DNA from: Blautia sp.
GTDB taxonomy: Bacteria > Bacillota > Clostridia > Lachnospirales > Lachnospiraceae
Direction of reading: 5' to 3'
Assembly (NCBI GenBank): GCA_022770365.1
Contig: JALEHU010000099.1
Location: 1-64,000, forward strand
DNA length: 64,000 nucleotides
Position numbers and translations under genes: made by a program. Below are positions 16,993-26,066 of the stretch, piece by piece; within the stretch, counting starts at the first letter, position 1, and each line of letters opens with the position of its first letter. Below the pieces are notes generated by a model. The model saw nothing but the letters and a program-made list of their open reading frames with translations. It was not told the origin of the DNA and ran no database searches.

Positions 16993-17853
16993 TTATTTAT
17001 TTCTCTGTTTGGGATCCATGTAATCCCGAACCGTGTCTCCCAGAAGATTAAAAATCATAACCGTAATAAAAATGGCTCCTCCGGGCGCAAGCACCATCCA
17101 CGGTGCTGTCTGAAGCATCACTCGTCCGTCGCTGATCATGCTTCCCCACTCAGCCATCGGAGGTTTTACACCAAGTCCCAGGAAGGACAGGCCTGCCAGT
17201 TCCATCATCATCGTACCAATGTCAAGGACAGATGTTACCAGGATCGGTCCTGCAATATTCGGCAGAATATGCTTGAACAGAAGCCTGGAAGTGCTGCTTC
17301 CTGACAGCCTTGCAGCCATCAGATAGGAAGAATCCTTCTGTGCCAGGGTCAGTCCCCTTGACAAACGGGCAAATTTCGGCCAACTTATCGCTCCCAGTGC
17401 GATAATCGCATTCTGCACGCCGCCGCCCAGCACACCTGCTACTGCAAGCGCAAATACCAGACCCGGGAATGCCAGAAAAACATCGAAAATACGCATCAGA
17501 ACCGTATCCACCTTTCCTCCGCACCATCCGCAGATCATTCCGATTGCGGTTCCCACAACCGTAATGATCGCAACAAGAAGCAATGTGGCAAAAATACTGG
17601 TAGTACTTCCAATGATCACCCGTGACAGCATGTCCCTGCCATAACGGTCAGTTCCGAGAGGGTGCGCCATACTCGGTGGCTGCTGTGCCTGTGCAAGATT
17701 CTGGACATAAGGATCATACGGACAGAGATACTCTGCAAACACTGCAATCAGAAGCAGTATAACCGCCAGTACAAGGAAAAAAATCAATTTCGCTCTCGTA
17801 TGATTCTTTTTTATCTTCTGCTCACGGACAGTAATCTTTTTTTCTTCACTCAT
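16993..17853 (-). CDS. ABC importer permease, DppC/NikC type
   Basis: 286 residues, ATG behind GGAGGTG. About six membrane segments, the OppC-N start (RAKLIFFLVLAVILL), PHPLGTDRYGRDMLSR-like text (AHPLGTDRYGRDMLSR), and the EAA loop YLMAARLSGSSTSRLLFKHILPN. SFLGLGVKPPMAEWGSMI is the conserved C-terminal loop. It pairs with the permease encoded at 18171-19115, but 317 bases of repeat-rich DNA separate the two genes, which is unusual for this operon type. Confidence 0.87.
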   Translation of the reverse strand: MSEEKKITVREQKIKKNHTRAKLIFFLVLAVILLLIAVFAEYLCPYDPYVQNLAQAQQPPSMAHPLGTDRYGRDMLSRVIIGSTTSIFATLLLVAIITVVGTAIGMICGWCGGKVDTVLMRIFDVFLAFPGLVFALAVAGVLGGGVQNAIIALGAISWPKFARLSRGLTLAQKDSSYLMAARLSGSSTSRLLFKHILPNIAGPILVTSVLDIGTMMMELAGLSFLGLGVKPPMAEWGSMISDGRVMLQTAPWMVLAPGGAIFITVMIFNLLGDTVRDYMDPKQRNK

Positions 17854-18170
17854 GCTCTTTCACCTCCATTTTATAACTCGTGTATGTTGCCTCAAAAGCG
17901 CGTGAATTGAGCATATCTCGTTAGTGTACATATACACGAACGAATTCTTTTTCTCTAGATATAGTATATTTGTCTTCATATGGCTTATAAAGGGTGCTAT
18001 GCATCGCTTACGCGACAAGCCCTTGACAAGCCATATTCCGTCAAATATGGGGCAACTAAGAGAAAATGAATAACTGTGTTACACCACAATATCTAGTTCG
18101 TGTACTATTTTCCCTTATACCGTACACGAAAGGGGAAAACAACCCATTCGTGTACTATGACTACTATGAT
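17854..18170. repeat. Gap with TTCGTGTA/TACACGAA repeats inside the ABC operon
   Basis: The octamer TTCGTGTA or its complement (allowing one end change) occurs seven times: 17878, 17933, 18097, 18123, 18147, 18176 and 18195. The last two are inside the end of the upstream permease gene. One pair forms GTGTACATATACAC. A separate hairpin, ATATGGCTT ... AAGCCATAT, lies at about 17978-18036. No coding sequence is seen. Confidence 0.65.
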
Positions 18171-19115
18171 TTAAATACACGAGTTTTCCAGACGTACACG
18201 AGGATCCAGATAATGGTAAATGATATCCGTCACCAGATTCACTGCAACATAAATAATCGCCATCCAGGCAACATACGCCTGAATGATCGGATAATCACGC
18301 ATATTGATCGCATCGACCGCCATTTTTCCAACGCCGTCCCACATAAAAATATTTTCAACGATCGTGGTACCGCCCAGAAGACTTCCGACAGATAACGCCA
18401 GAAGAGTGATAATTGTAAGCATAGAGGATTTCATAACACTTTTCCAGATAATGATTTTTCCCCTGACACCTCTAGCCCTTGCACCTGCAACATAATCTTT
18501 ATTCAGTTCTTCAAGGACTGTCGCCCGAACCTGTCTGGTATACTTGGAAGCCATGGAAATCGCCAGAGTCAGAGTTGGCAGAATGAGACTGAGTGCTGTA
18601 TTATCTGTGGTAATCACCGGCAGCAGTTTCATACGGATGGACAGAAAATACATCAATACCAGTGCTGCAAAGAAATTCGGCATGGAATTCCCGATAAAAC
18701 TGAAAAAACGAATCAGATAATCCACCCATTTATTATGCCTGATTGCAGAGAGTATCCCCAGCGGGATGGCAATCATGACAGTCATAATAATGGAAGACAG
18801 TGTAAGCAGCAAGGTTGCCGGAAGCTTTGACACAAACGTCTCAAATACATCCTTATGAGAAACATAACTTTCTCCCATGTCGCCACGGAGCATTCCTCCC
18901 AGCCAGTTGGCATACTGTACAAGAAACGGCTTGTCAAGCCCGTATTCTGCCTTTGCCGCATCAATGATCTCCTGGGAAACCGCTGCGCCTGCATTCTCAT
19001 ACATATAAGTCACAGCATCTCCTCCGGCCAGTCTCATCATTGCAAAGGACAGAAAAGTGATTCCAATCAGAATCGGAATTAATTGCAGCAACCGTTTGAA
19101 AATATACTTAACCAT
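18171..19115 (-). CDS. ABC importer permease, DppB/NikB type
   Basis: 314 residues from ATG 19115 (MVKYIFKRLLQLIPIL, the family start). Six membrane segments; the EAA loop reads KDYVAGARARGVRGKIIIWKSVMK (loop core ARARGV). WDGVGKMAVDAINMRDYPIIQAYV is the usual C-terminal region. The last residues, after the family's usual DPR, are VRLENSCI, encoded partly by two of the TACACGA repeats that fill the following gap, so the C-terminus may have been changed by that element. First gene of the operon; a -10-like TATAAT lies near 19155-19160. Confidence 0.86.
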   Translation of the reverse strand: MVKYIFKRLLQLIPILIGITFLSFAMMRLAGGDAVTYMYENAGAAVSQEIIDAAKAEYGLDKPFLVQYANWLGGMLRGDMGESYVSHKDVFETFVSKLPATLLLTLSSIIMTVMIAIPLGILSAIRHNKWVDYLIRFFSFIGNSMPNFFAALVLMYFLSIRMKLLPVITTDNTALSLILPTLTLAISMASKYTRQVRATVLEELNKDYVAGARARGVRGKIIIWKSVMKSSMLTIITLLALSVGSLLGGTTIVENIFMWDGVGKMAVDAINMRDYPIIQAYVAWMAIIYVAVNLVTDIIYHYLDPRVRLENSCI

Positions 19116-19205
19116 AGTAACTATCTCTTGTTCCTTCCTGAAATAACCGCAGCACTGCATTATACAGCTGATACGACATTTTTAGATCTTTTTTATTTTA
19201 ACAGG

Positions 19206-19246
19206 GAAAAAACAGCACCACAACCCTGGCAGGGGGTTGTGGTGCT
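19206..19246 (-). terminator. Intrinsic terminator after the metal ATPase gene
   Basis: AGCACCACAACCC and GGGTTGTGGTGCT arms. On the minus strand TGTTTTTT follows. It separates the ATPase gene from the ABC operon. Confidence 0.85.
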
Positions 19247-19347
19247 ATTCCTTTTCGGAATGGATATCCATTCCATCATTTCATTTATCTTTTATAATTT
19301 TTGAAGATTCGTTTCTTATTCAGTTGCTCTCATCGCTCTCAGTTTTT

Positions 19348-21225
19348 CTATTCATTCTTCCATTTCAGCAAAAGCGCAGAGTTAATTATTACCAGCACGG
19401 AGCCCCCGTTGTGGATAAGCGCTCCGGCAACGGGAAGAAGCATGCCTGCCATAGCCAGTACAATCGCAATGGTATTCACACTCATGGCGAAAATCATATT
19501 CAGCTTTATGGTTTTCATCATCTTTCTGGAAAGTGCTGCAATATGGGGAATTGCAAAAATATCATCCCGGACAAGCGCGATATCTGCTGCCTCTATGGCA
19601 ATATCACTTCCAATACCTCCCATAGCAATTCCCACATATGCTTTTTTCAGCGCAGGAGCATCATTCACTCCGTCCCCCACCATACAGACATATTCTTTGC
19701 CGTCTGCATAACTTTCTATAATATCCATTTTATCCTGAGGAAGACAATCGGCATAAATTTCAGATATTCCTACCTTTTCCCCAATATACCCGGCGGCTTC
19801 CCTGTGATCTCCGGTAAGTAATACCGGAACTACTCCCTGGTTTCTGATACTGCTTACCATTTCACTGGCATTTTCTCTCAGTGTATCAGAAAGTGCCAGA
19901 AAGCCTGCCGGTCTTCCATCAATGGCAATATAAATAATCGTACAGCCTTTATTCAGATAATCAGTAAGTTCACCGCCGTTCCATGGATTGTTTTCTCCGG
20001 CTGTATCTTTTCTCGCACCTGTTTCTGTTTCTTCAAACCTTGCCCCGCACTGCTTCATAAAGCGCAGGTTTCCGGCTTCCACTCTGTATCCGTCAACAAC
20101 TGCAGAAACACCAAAACCCGGAAGCATCTGGAAATACAGGACATCTTCCGGCATGCACTGGTACTTTTTCTGGTAGCTGGATAAAACCGCTTTTCCAAGC
20201 GGATGCTCACTTCTGCTCTCTGACGCTGCCATAATCCCGAAAAGCCGTTCGTCACTGAATTCTGTCAGAAAGCTTTTCACAGCAGCCACCTGCGGCTTTC
20301 CATAAGTAAGCGTTCCTGTTTTATCAAATGTGATTTTCTGTACCTGTGCCATTCTCTCAAGAGCGTCTCCCTGCCTTACCAGAACACCGTGTCCTGTCAG
20401 GTTGCCAATTGCTGCCATGATTGCAGTTGGTGTCGCAAGCACCAGAGCACATGGGCAAAATACTACCAGAATAGTAACAGAACGTATAACCTCCCCCTTG
20501 ATCAGATATGTAAGAACAGCGGCAGTTAGCGCAATTACAACGATCCAGGTCGCCCACCTGTCTGCAATTCCTACGATTTTAGCTTTATCTGCATCTGTTG
20601 ACTGCACCAGTTTTACCATTCTTTGCATGGAACTGTCCTCACCGTCACAGGAAGCTTTCATTTCAAAAGCACCGTACTGGTTCATTGTTCCGCTTTTTAC
20701 TTTATCGCCCGGTAATTTATCCACAGGAACAGATTCCCCCGTCATAACCGACTGGTCCACAGAAGTTTCTCCGCTAATGATCACACCGTCTGCCGGAATC
20801 ATCTCTCCGGGAAGTACACGGAGAAGATCTCCTTTACGGACCATTTCGGCTTCAATTGTTTCTTCTGACTCTCCCAGAATACGTCTTGCAGTACGCGGTG
20901 TCAGATGAATCAGCTTTTCAATCCCTGAACGGGCTCTGGCTACTGTAATATCCTCCAGCAGAGCACCAATCTGCATAATAAATGCAATTTCACCTGCTGC
21001 AAAATATTCGCCGATAATCAGAGATGCAATCAGGGCCAGAGATACCAGTACATCTGCTTTTATATCAAATTCCGTCACCAGACCGATCACTGCCTCCAGA
21101 ATAATCGGAAGACCGCAGAGAATCACTGCAATCCAGGCTGCATCGATCTCAAACATATCCACGTCAAGCATACTGCATAAAAGTCCAATCCCCGCTAAAA
21201 CCAGGAAGGTAATATCTTTCTTCAT
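19348..21225 (-). CDS. P1B-type heavy-metal-transporting ATPase (CPC motif)
   Basis: About 625 residues from ATG 21225. Motifs: actuator TGES, the metal-binding CPC in FCPCALVLATP, phosphorylation DKTGT, HP dipeptide in SEHPLGKAV and GDGVNDAPAL. There is no N-terminal CxxC metal domain. The last helix has HNGGSVLVIINS, with Asn where Zn/Cd pumps have Asp, so the metal cannot be assigned with confidence; twin CsoR operators in the promoter favour Cu(I). Family members begin about 17 residues earlier (LIEWGG-type start), and that segment is encoded in frame here, but no ATG, GTG or TTG precedes it downstream of the promoter. GGGGAGG is only one base from ATG 21225. The true start is uncertain. 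Confidence 0.85.
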   Translation of the reverse strand: MKKDITFLVLAGIGLLCSMLDVDMFEIDAAWIAVILCGLPIILEAVIGLVTEFDIKADVLVSLALIASLIIGEYFAAGEIAFIMQIGALLEDITVARARSGIEKLIHLTPRTARRILGESEETIEAEMVRKGDLLRVLPGEMIPADGVIISGETSVDQSVMTGESVPVDKLPGDKVKSGTMNQYGAFEMKASCDGEDSSMQRMVKLVQSTDADKAKIVGIADRWATWIVVIALTAAVLTYLIKGEVIRSVTILVVFCPCALVLATPTAIMAAIGNLTGHGVLVRQGDALERMAQVQKITFDKTGTLTYGKPQVAAVKSFLTEFSDERLFGIMAASESRSEHPLGKAVLSSYQKKYQCMPEDVLYFQMLPGFGVSAVVDGYRVEAGNLRFMKQCGARFEETETGARKDTAGENNPWNGGELTDYLNKGCTIIYIAIDGRPAGFLALSDTLRENASEMVSSIRNQGVVPVLLTGDHREAAGYIGEKVGISEIYADCLPQDKMDIIESYADGKEYVCMVGDGVNDAPALKKAYVGIAMGGIGSDIAIEAADIALVRDDIFAIPHIAALSRKMMKTIKLNMIFAMSVNTIAIVLAMAGMLLPVAGALIHNGGSVLVIINSALLLKWKNE

Positions 21226-21285
21226 ACCTCCCCATTCTATAAGTTCTTCAAATTTTTTATTCTCAACTCTCCTTGCTCGCCTTTT

Positions 21286-21301
21286 ATACCTATAGAGGTA
21301 T
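21286..21301. promoter_or_regulatory. CsoR-type operator 2
   Basis: ATACCTATAGAGGTAT, a near-palindrome of the ATACCCC-TATA-GGGGTAT class bound by CsoR-family repressors. It lies downstream of the -10, centred 31 bp from operator 1, about three helical turns. Confidence 0.7.
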
Positions 21302-21313
21302 ATGTTATGTTTC

Positions 21314-21342
21314 ATTATACCTATAGGGGTATTGGTTGTCAA
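21314..21342 (-). promoter_or_regulatory. Promoter of the metal ATPase gene with CsoR operator 1
   Basis: TTGACA (21337-21342), exact 17-base spacer, TATAAT (21314-21319): a consensus promoter. The CsoR-type operator ATACCTATAGGGGTAT (21317-21332) fills the spacer and overlaps the -10. The csoR gene lies 1.2 kb upstream at 22526-22801. Confidence 0.85.
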
Positions 21343-21455
21343 GGTATGAGATCTCTTTAATAAAAATATGTTGTCCATTTGTCGGACGACTCAAAAAAGT
21401 GTGTACTGACTAATCGGGATTCGAATTGAGTAAGCGAAGTCTCATCAGCCGCAAC

Positions 21456-21481
21456 AAAAAGACTCCCTGGGGAGTCTTTTT
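21456..21481. terminator. Bidirectional-looking terminator after csoR-dnaJ
   Basis: AAAAAGACTCC and GGAGTCTTTTT arms with a 4-base loop; T-runs on both strands. Confidence 0.85.
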
Positions 21482-21521
21482 GTAATGTATTCACCTGTCA
21501 TTCATTGTTAGGTATTTATTA

Positions 21522-22460
21522 TTATGTATTAATTTCTTCCGCCTCCATCGCATCCCTCAGCCTGAGCATTGCTGAAAGCTGTTCAAGAGTCAGTTCCTGA
21601 GGAATTCTGATATGAAGTGTGACATACAGATCTCCACGTCCGCCTATTTTCTTTGGTCGGATGAGTCCCTGGTTTACCAGACGCAGCTTTCTTTCAAGAG
21701 TTGTCCCCGCTGGAATTTCATAGAGAAGCTCGCCCTTTATACCTGCAATCTTTATGGTTCCTCCCAGTACCAGGGTATGATAGTCTACGGTACAGTCCGT
21801 ATAAAGATGATAACCCTGTCTTATAAACCCCGGCTTATCCCGCAAAAGTACAATAATGACATATAGCTTCTGTGGATTCTTTTCCCTCTGATGTTCCACG
21901 AATTCCTGACCTTCACATATGACATCATCAAGAATAAAAAACTGATGATCATAGGATCCTTCCGGTATCCGTACCTTAAATTTCCAGTTTTTCTCTACAA
22001 ACTTTTGTCGGGAGTTCGTATCCGTATCAGGAATTCTCTCAGTATAGTAAGCATCTTTGATAACAGTTTCCAGAGTTTCCTCAATTTCCAGCCATACCGC
22101 AATCCTTACAGACTGCGGAGGAGGTCCTTCCTCCTCTGAGGGCTTGCGTCCATGAGCACACGCACCGCAATGTCCGTCACGGGTCTCTGTCTCTCCTTCT
22201 TCAGAATCATCATAAGAAGCTGTGTGCTGAGCCTGATAATTTTTCCGGAATGCTTCATGTCCATAATAGTGATATTTTTTTCTTTTTTCCGGATCTGATA
22301 AGACTGCATAAGCCTCCTGTATTTCCTGGAAGCGTTCCTTGTCCTCTTCAGAATGAGAGGAATCCGGATGATATTTTTTTGCAAGCTTTCGATAAGCCGC
22401 TTTAATCTGCGCCTGTGTGGCATCACGACTGATTCCGAGGATATCATAATAACTTTTCAC
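21522..22460 (-). CDS. J-domain protein, short DnaJ-like with C-terminal substrate domains
   Basis: 312 residues, GTG start nine bases after GGAGGAG. The J domain (1-65) has YHPD for the HPD motif. There is no full zinc-finger region; only GHCGACAHG at about 97-105 remains between the J domain and the C-terminal beta domains (VRIAVWLEIEETLE ... VRIPEGSYDH ... GGRGDLYVTLHIRIP), which match DnaJ/CbpA CTDs. It would stimulate DnaK. It follows csoR after 65 bases, so both may be induced by metal stress. The small Cys/His cluster could bind metal; this is speculative. Confidence 0.82.
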   Translation of the reverse strand: MKSYYDILGISRDATQAQIKAAYRKLAKKYHPDSSHSEEDKERFQEIQEAYAVLSDPEKRKKYHYYGHEAFRKNYQAQHTASYDDSEEGETETRDGHCGACAHGRKPSEEEGPPPQSVRIAVWLEIEETLETVIKDAYYTERIPDTDTNSRQKFVEKNWKFKVRIPEGSYDHQFFILDDVICEGQEFVEHQREKNPQKLYVIIVLLRDKPGFIRQGYHLYTDCTVDYHTLVLGGTIKIAGIKGELLYEIPAGTTLERKLRLVNQGLIRPKKIGGRGDLYVTLHIRIPQELTLEQLSAMLRLRDAMEAEEINT

Positions 22461-22525
22461 TGCAGTTCTCCTCCTCTCCAGAGATCATATTCGAAGTCAG
22501 AAATATTACAGAAACATCCAGCAGA

Positions 22526-22801
22526 TTATCCCATGTTGGAAAAACGCTCCACTGCCTTCGTAAAGCCCTCAATCGTCTTCTCTGCGTCGCCGTGCTCGAT
22601 TCCATCTCTGACACAGTGTCTGATATGTCCTTCCAGTACCACCTGCCCGGCTTTATGAAGCGCAGATTTCGCCGCATTAATCTGTGAAAGAATATCTTCA
22701 CATGGAACATCCTCATCAATCATCCGGTCAATGGCCTGTACCTGACCAATAATCTTTTTTAGTCTTCTGTGCAGATTGTCTGAATCCATACATTGTTTCA
22801 T
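22526..22801 (-). CDS. csoR: CsoR-family copper-sensing repressor
   Basis: 91 residues, ATG behind GGAGGTG. All-helical CsoR/RcnR/FrmR (DUF156) fold: LHRRLKKIIGQVQAIDRMI, then the ligand set Cys (EDVPCEDIL), His and Cys (GHIRHCV), which is the Cu(I) C-H-C pattern of CsoR rather than the Ni/Co RcnR set. It should leave its operators when it binds metal. Twin operators sit in the promoter of the ATPase gene at 19348-21225. No matching operator was seen in its own short upstream region. Confidence 0.9.
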   Translation of the reverse strand: MKQCMDSDNLHRRLKKIIGQVQAIDRMIDEDVPCEDILSQINAAKSALHKAGQVVLEGHIRHCVRDGIEHGDAEKTIEGFTKAVERFSNMG

Positions 22802-22959
22802 ATTACACCTCCAACTATTCCCGGCAGCATCCTATCACTTCATTCCCCACAGAGTACTGCCCTATAATAGTTTCCTGATATTAATACTATTGTATGGATT
22901 GTCCGGACAAAAGTCAAGTTTACATCATACTTCCAAATCAATTTCCTATAATAATTCTA

Positions 22960-23805
22960 TTAAGTTTTTTCCAGCACACAGAACAATACTCCCAGTCTGT
23001 AATTTCCTTTTCTTACGATATAGTTATCTTCGGAAATCTGTTCAATATAAGACTTTAATAGTTCCTCCCAGTTTTCTTCACAGGGATTTAATTGTTTATA
23101 CATTTCTTTCAGTTCAGAAAATGCCTGTTCCATTCTCTCTTTATAATCCCATTTGCAGTCCACTTCTCTGATATATGGTTTAAACCCCTTCGCTTTCAGA
23201 AGTTCATATGGAAATTTTATATCATTGCTTTTTCCGTGCGTTAGTTTTACATGAAAAAGCATTTCCTCTAAAGTCCTTTTATCAGAAGAAGATGACAGCA
23301 ATGATTGTATTACACCGACATAAACTAATAATTTGTTCGCTAATCCAAGCATTTTTTCAAAAGCAAAAGGGTTATATAATGCCGGATTCATACTGCCCAA
23401 TACCAGATCAAACGAATTATTAAATTCATATTGCAGGAAATCAGCAGTTAACGTCCGGACATTTTTTATGTTCATTGCATGCATCTTTTTCTTTAAACAT
23501 GCATTCATTTTTTCCGAGCAGTCAAGGGCAGTCACAGATTCCGCCAAGCCTGCTAACGGAATTGTATAGGTTCCTGTTCCACTTCCAATATCAAGTATAT
23601 TTTTCAAACTTCCCTTATAAAACCCCAGCTTTTCTAATTCTTCCATTACAATCTCAACACGGTCCATGCTTTTACCCATCCCAAGATCATAGGTTGCCGC
23701 TGAGTTATCCCAACAGATTTCCACTTTAGGATAGATATTTGTAAAGGTTGATTTTCCTGCTGCCTCTTCCCATTTCCGGTACCAGTACAGTTCTTTATTA
23801 TTCAT
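22960..23805 (-). CDS. Class I SAM-dependent methyltransferase in the second ABC importer operon
   Basis: 281 residues. The SAM-binding motif LDIGSGTG (71-78) is followed by VTALDCSEKM (motif II acidic residue) and DLVLGSMNPAL in motif IV. Residues beyond 180 have no familiar signature. It starts five bases after the second ATPase gene stops, in the same operon as a complete binding protein / permease / ATPase importer, so it probably acts on the imported compound or a metal chelate; that is inference. The larger protein at 34311-36785, which shares the promoter motif of this operon, also has methyltransferase domains. Confidence 0.75.
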   Translation of the reverse strand: MNNKELYWYRKWEEAAGKSTFTNIYPKVEICWDNSAATYDLGMGKSMDRVEIVMEELEKLGFYKGSLKNILDIGSGTGTYTIPLAGLAESVTALDCSEKMNACLKKKMHAMNIKNVRTLTADFLQYEFNNSFDLVLGSMNPALYNPFAFEKMLGLANKLLVYVGVIQSLLSSSSDKRTLEEMLFHVKLTHGKSNDIKFPYELLKAKGFKPYIREVDCKWDYKERMEQAFSELKEMYKQLNPCEENWEELLKSYIEQISEDNYIVRKGNYRLGVLFCVLEKT

Positions 23806-23810
23806 ATCCT

Positions 23811-24578
23811 CTATTCCATATTCTCTTTTAATTTCCAGAATGCTTCTAAATCAAGGGATGCTGCAAAAAGCATTTTGGTAAATGAATTTTTGGGATCTTC
23901 GAATAATTCTTTTGTCTCTCCATCCTCTAAAAATTTACCTTCATTCATGATATACAAATGATCACACATAATTCTGGCAAATTCTATATCATGGGTAACA
24001 AGAACGACAGCCAGCTGTTCTTCTTCTGCAATTTTCAGAATCTGATTCCCAATCCCGCTTTTTACCTCATAATCCAGCATAGATGTGGGTTCATCCAGAA
24101 TCAAAAGCCTGGGTTTACATACAAGAGCACGGGCGAGACTTACTCTCTGGCGTTCCCCGCCGCTTAACTGGTAAGGATATCGTTCCATGAATTTATCCGG
24201 CGGAAGCTGAACCTGCAGCAGTACTTCCTTTACTCTCCCCTTAATCTGTTCTTTATTCATTTTCTTTCCTGAATAAATTAAAGGTTCCGCAACAATTTTC
24301 CATATCCTGAACCTCGGACAAAGAGAACTGTATGGATCCTGCGCTACAAATCCGGGCTTTCCATCACAGGCAATACTTCCTGAATCTGTATTCGTTAATC
24401 CGAGAATCATTTTCAATAATGTGGTCTTTCCACAGCCACTTGCTCCGATAATGCCTATACGTTCACCAGGACTTACAGATAAGCTGATATGATCTACCGC
24501 TTGTAATATTTCTTTTTTTCCCTCACGGATATTAATAAATTTCTTTGATACTCCGTTTACTGTGAGAACATTATTCAC
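23811..24578 (-). CDS. Opp/Nik/Cnt-type ABC importer ATPase (second ATPase)
   Basis: 255 residues from a GTG that overlaps the previous stop (GTGA), eight bases after GGAGG. Walker A GASGCGKTT, signature LSGGERQRVSLARAL, Walker B LLILDEPTSMLD, H-loop VTHD. CPRFRIWKIVAEPLIYSG is the Q-loop side. It resembles NikE/CntF more than general peptide ATPases in its short length. It works with the ATPase encoded at 24575-25249. Confidence 0.85.
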   Translation of the reverse strand: MNNVLTVNGVSKKFINIREGKKEILQAVDHISLSVSPGERIGIIGASGCGKTTLLKMILGLTNTDSGSIACDGKPGFVAQDPYSSLCPRFRIWKIVAEPLIYSGKKMNKEQIKGRVKEVLLQVQLPPDKFMERYPYQLSGGERQRVSLARALVCKPRLLILDEPTSMLDYEVKSGIGNQILKIAEEEQLAVVLVTHDIEFARIMCDHLYIMNEGKFLEDGETKELFEDPKNSFTKMLFAASLDLEAFWKLKENME

Positions 24579-25249
24579 AGCTGAATCCTCCTGTCACAGA
24601 AACTATTTGCAATTCTTGTATCATGACTGACAACCAGCATGGACATTTCCTGTTCCCGACGTATTCTCTTCAAAGTCCAGAGTATATCCGCTTCAACGAG
24701 CACATCAAGACCGGTAGTAGCTTCGTCAAGAATCAGAATTTCGGGATCTAAGATCAATGCCAGAGCGATTGCTGCTCTCTGTCTCATTCCACCGCTTAGC
24801 TCATGTGGATACTGGTTTAAAATTGTCTCTTTTAACTGGACAATGTCAAGCACTCTGTATATTTTCTCTCTCTTCTGATCTCTGGATATTTTTGCTCTTT
24901 TCAGATTCAGCAATTCCATATAAGTCTTTTTCATCTTGTATACAGGATTAAATGCACACATGGAAGATTGTGGTACAAGTGCAATTTGCTCCCAACGAAT
25001 TTGTTCCATAGCAACAGGATTATTCAGGATTTCTTTTTCCTTAAAATAGATTTCCCCCCGTGCATAGCCTCCGATTTTATCCAGTTTGCCCATAACCGCC
25101 CAGATAACAGTACTTTTTCCACAGCCACTTGCACCATGAAGACATAATGTCTCTCCTTTTTTTAACTGAAAGCTAAAATCACTGATCAGCGGTCTGCTTC
25201 TGTCATATCCCAGTTTCAATGACCTGGCATCCAATATCTCATTGCTCAT
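24575..25249 (-). CDS. Opp/Nik/Cnt-type ABC importer ATPase (first ATPase)
   Basis: 224 residues, ATG behind GGAGGAAGG, overlapping the permease gene by 11 bases. Walker A GASGCGKST, signature LSGGMRQRAAIALAL, Walker B ILILDEATTGLD, H-loop VSHD. It ends at CDRRIQL shortly after the H-loop and lacks the usual C-terminal oligopeptide-binding ATPase extension, a short form as in NikD/CntD. Confidence 0.84.
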   Translation of the reverse strand: MSNEILDARSLKLGYDRSRPLISDFSFQLKKGETLCLHGASGCGKSTVIWAVMGKLDKIGGYARGEIYFKEKEILNNPVAMEQIRWEQIALVPQSSMCAFNPVYKMKKTYMELLNLKRAKISRDQKREKIYRVLDIVQLKETILNQYPHELSGGMRQRAAIALALILDPEILILDEATTGLDVLVEADILWTLKRIRREQEMSMLVVSHDTRIANSFCDRRIQL

Positions 25250-26066
25250 TGCCTTCCTCCAATCTCTGATTTATTATTCCTTCTACACCATAGGCAATCA
25301 TCATCAGACCAAATACAAGCATTACGATCATAAGCCCGGGCGGTAAAATCCACCAAATCCATGCATCTGTCAAAAATGCATTCTTAGCCTGTGCATAATA
25401 TAGAATGCTCCCCCAGCTTTTATTTACAGCAGAGCCAAGTCCAAGGAAACTTAAGGATGATTCTGACAATATAGCAGATTTAAACCTGAGTATCACATGA
25501 TAAACAATCAGAGGCAGAATTTCGGGCAATACATGACGTGTAAGAAGATAAAAATCTCCTGCACCCATTCCATGAATGGAAGTGATATATTCGCTGCTTT
25601 TAATTTTCATTGTCTGCGAACGCAGTACTCTTGCCATTCCGGGCCAGGATGTAACTCCAAGTACAAACGCGGTGGTGAAAAGACTGCTTTTTAGTGATGC
25701 TGATAAAACAATAACCAGCGGAAAATAAGGAATTGTAATAAAAAATGTAGTAACTTTCATCAGGATATCGTCCAGAATTCCGCCAAACCAGCCAGCAAGA
25801 ATACCAACTGTACTTCCAATCAGCCAGGAAACAGCAGTTGCACATAGACCAACCAAAAGTGAATATCTTGTACCATAAATTATTTCACTGAAAATGTCCT
25901 GGCCTATATCATTCGTCCCCAGTAAATGCCTGATACTCGGTTTTGCAAAAGATACATCTACGATTTCTGAGGGCGGGTATAGAACAATCCATGGTGCAAA
26001 TACTGCCAGTAATACAAAAATACTTACAATGATAATACCAATGTAAAAAAATTTCTTATTTTTCAA
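25239..26066 (-). CDS. Opp/Nik/Cnt-type ABC importer permease (C type)
   Basis: 275 residues, apparently from a TTG start (26064-26066) inside the end of the previous gene. RHLLGTNDIGQDIFSEIIYG and SFLGLGSAVNKSWGSILYYA are the NikC/DppC landmarks; the EAA loop holds SIHGMGAGDFYLLTRHVLPE. Six membrane segments. Overlaps on both sides show tight translational coupling. Confidence 0.85.
   Translation of the reverse strand: MKNKKFFYIGIIIVSIFVLLAVFAPWIVLYPPSEIVDVSFAKPSIRHLLGTNDIGQDIFSEIIYGTRYSLLVGLCATAVSWLIGSTVGILAGWFGGILDDILMKVTTFFITIPYFPLVIVLSASLKSSLFTTAFVLGVTSWPGMARVLRSQTMKIKSSEYITSIHGMGAGDFYLLTRHVLPEILPLIVYHVILRFKSAILSESSLSFLGLGSAVNKSWGSILYYAQAKNAFLTDAWIWWILPPGLMIVMLVFGLMMIAYGVEGIINQRLEEGNEQ

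Noticed and set aside
17854-18170. Insertion sequence between the permease genes
   Set aside because: No transposase remnant, no target duplication that I can see and no terminal inverted repeats; only repeated octamers and a hairpin.
21360-21378. Upstream start for the metal ATPase giving 51 more residues
   Set aside because: It would lie upstream of the consensus -35/-10 promoter and CsoR operators, so the mRNA would not contain it.
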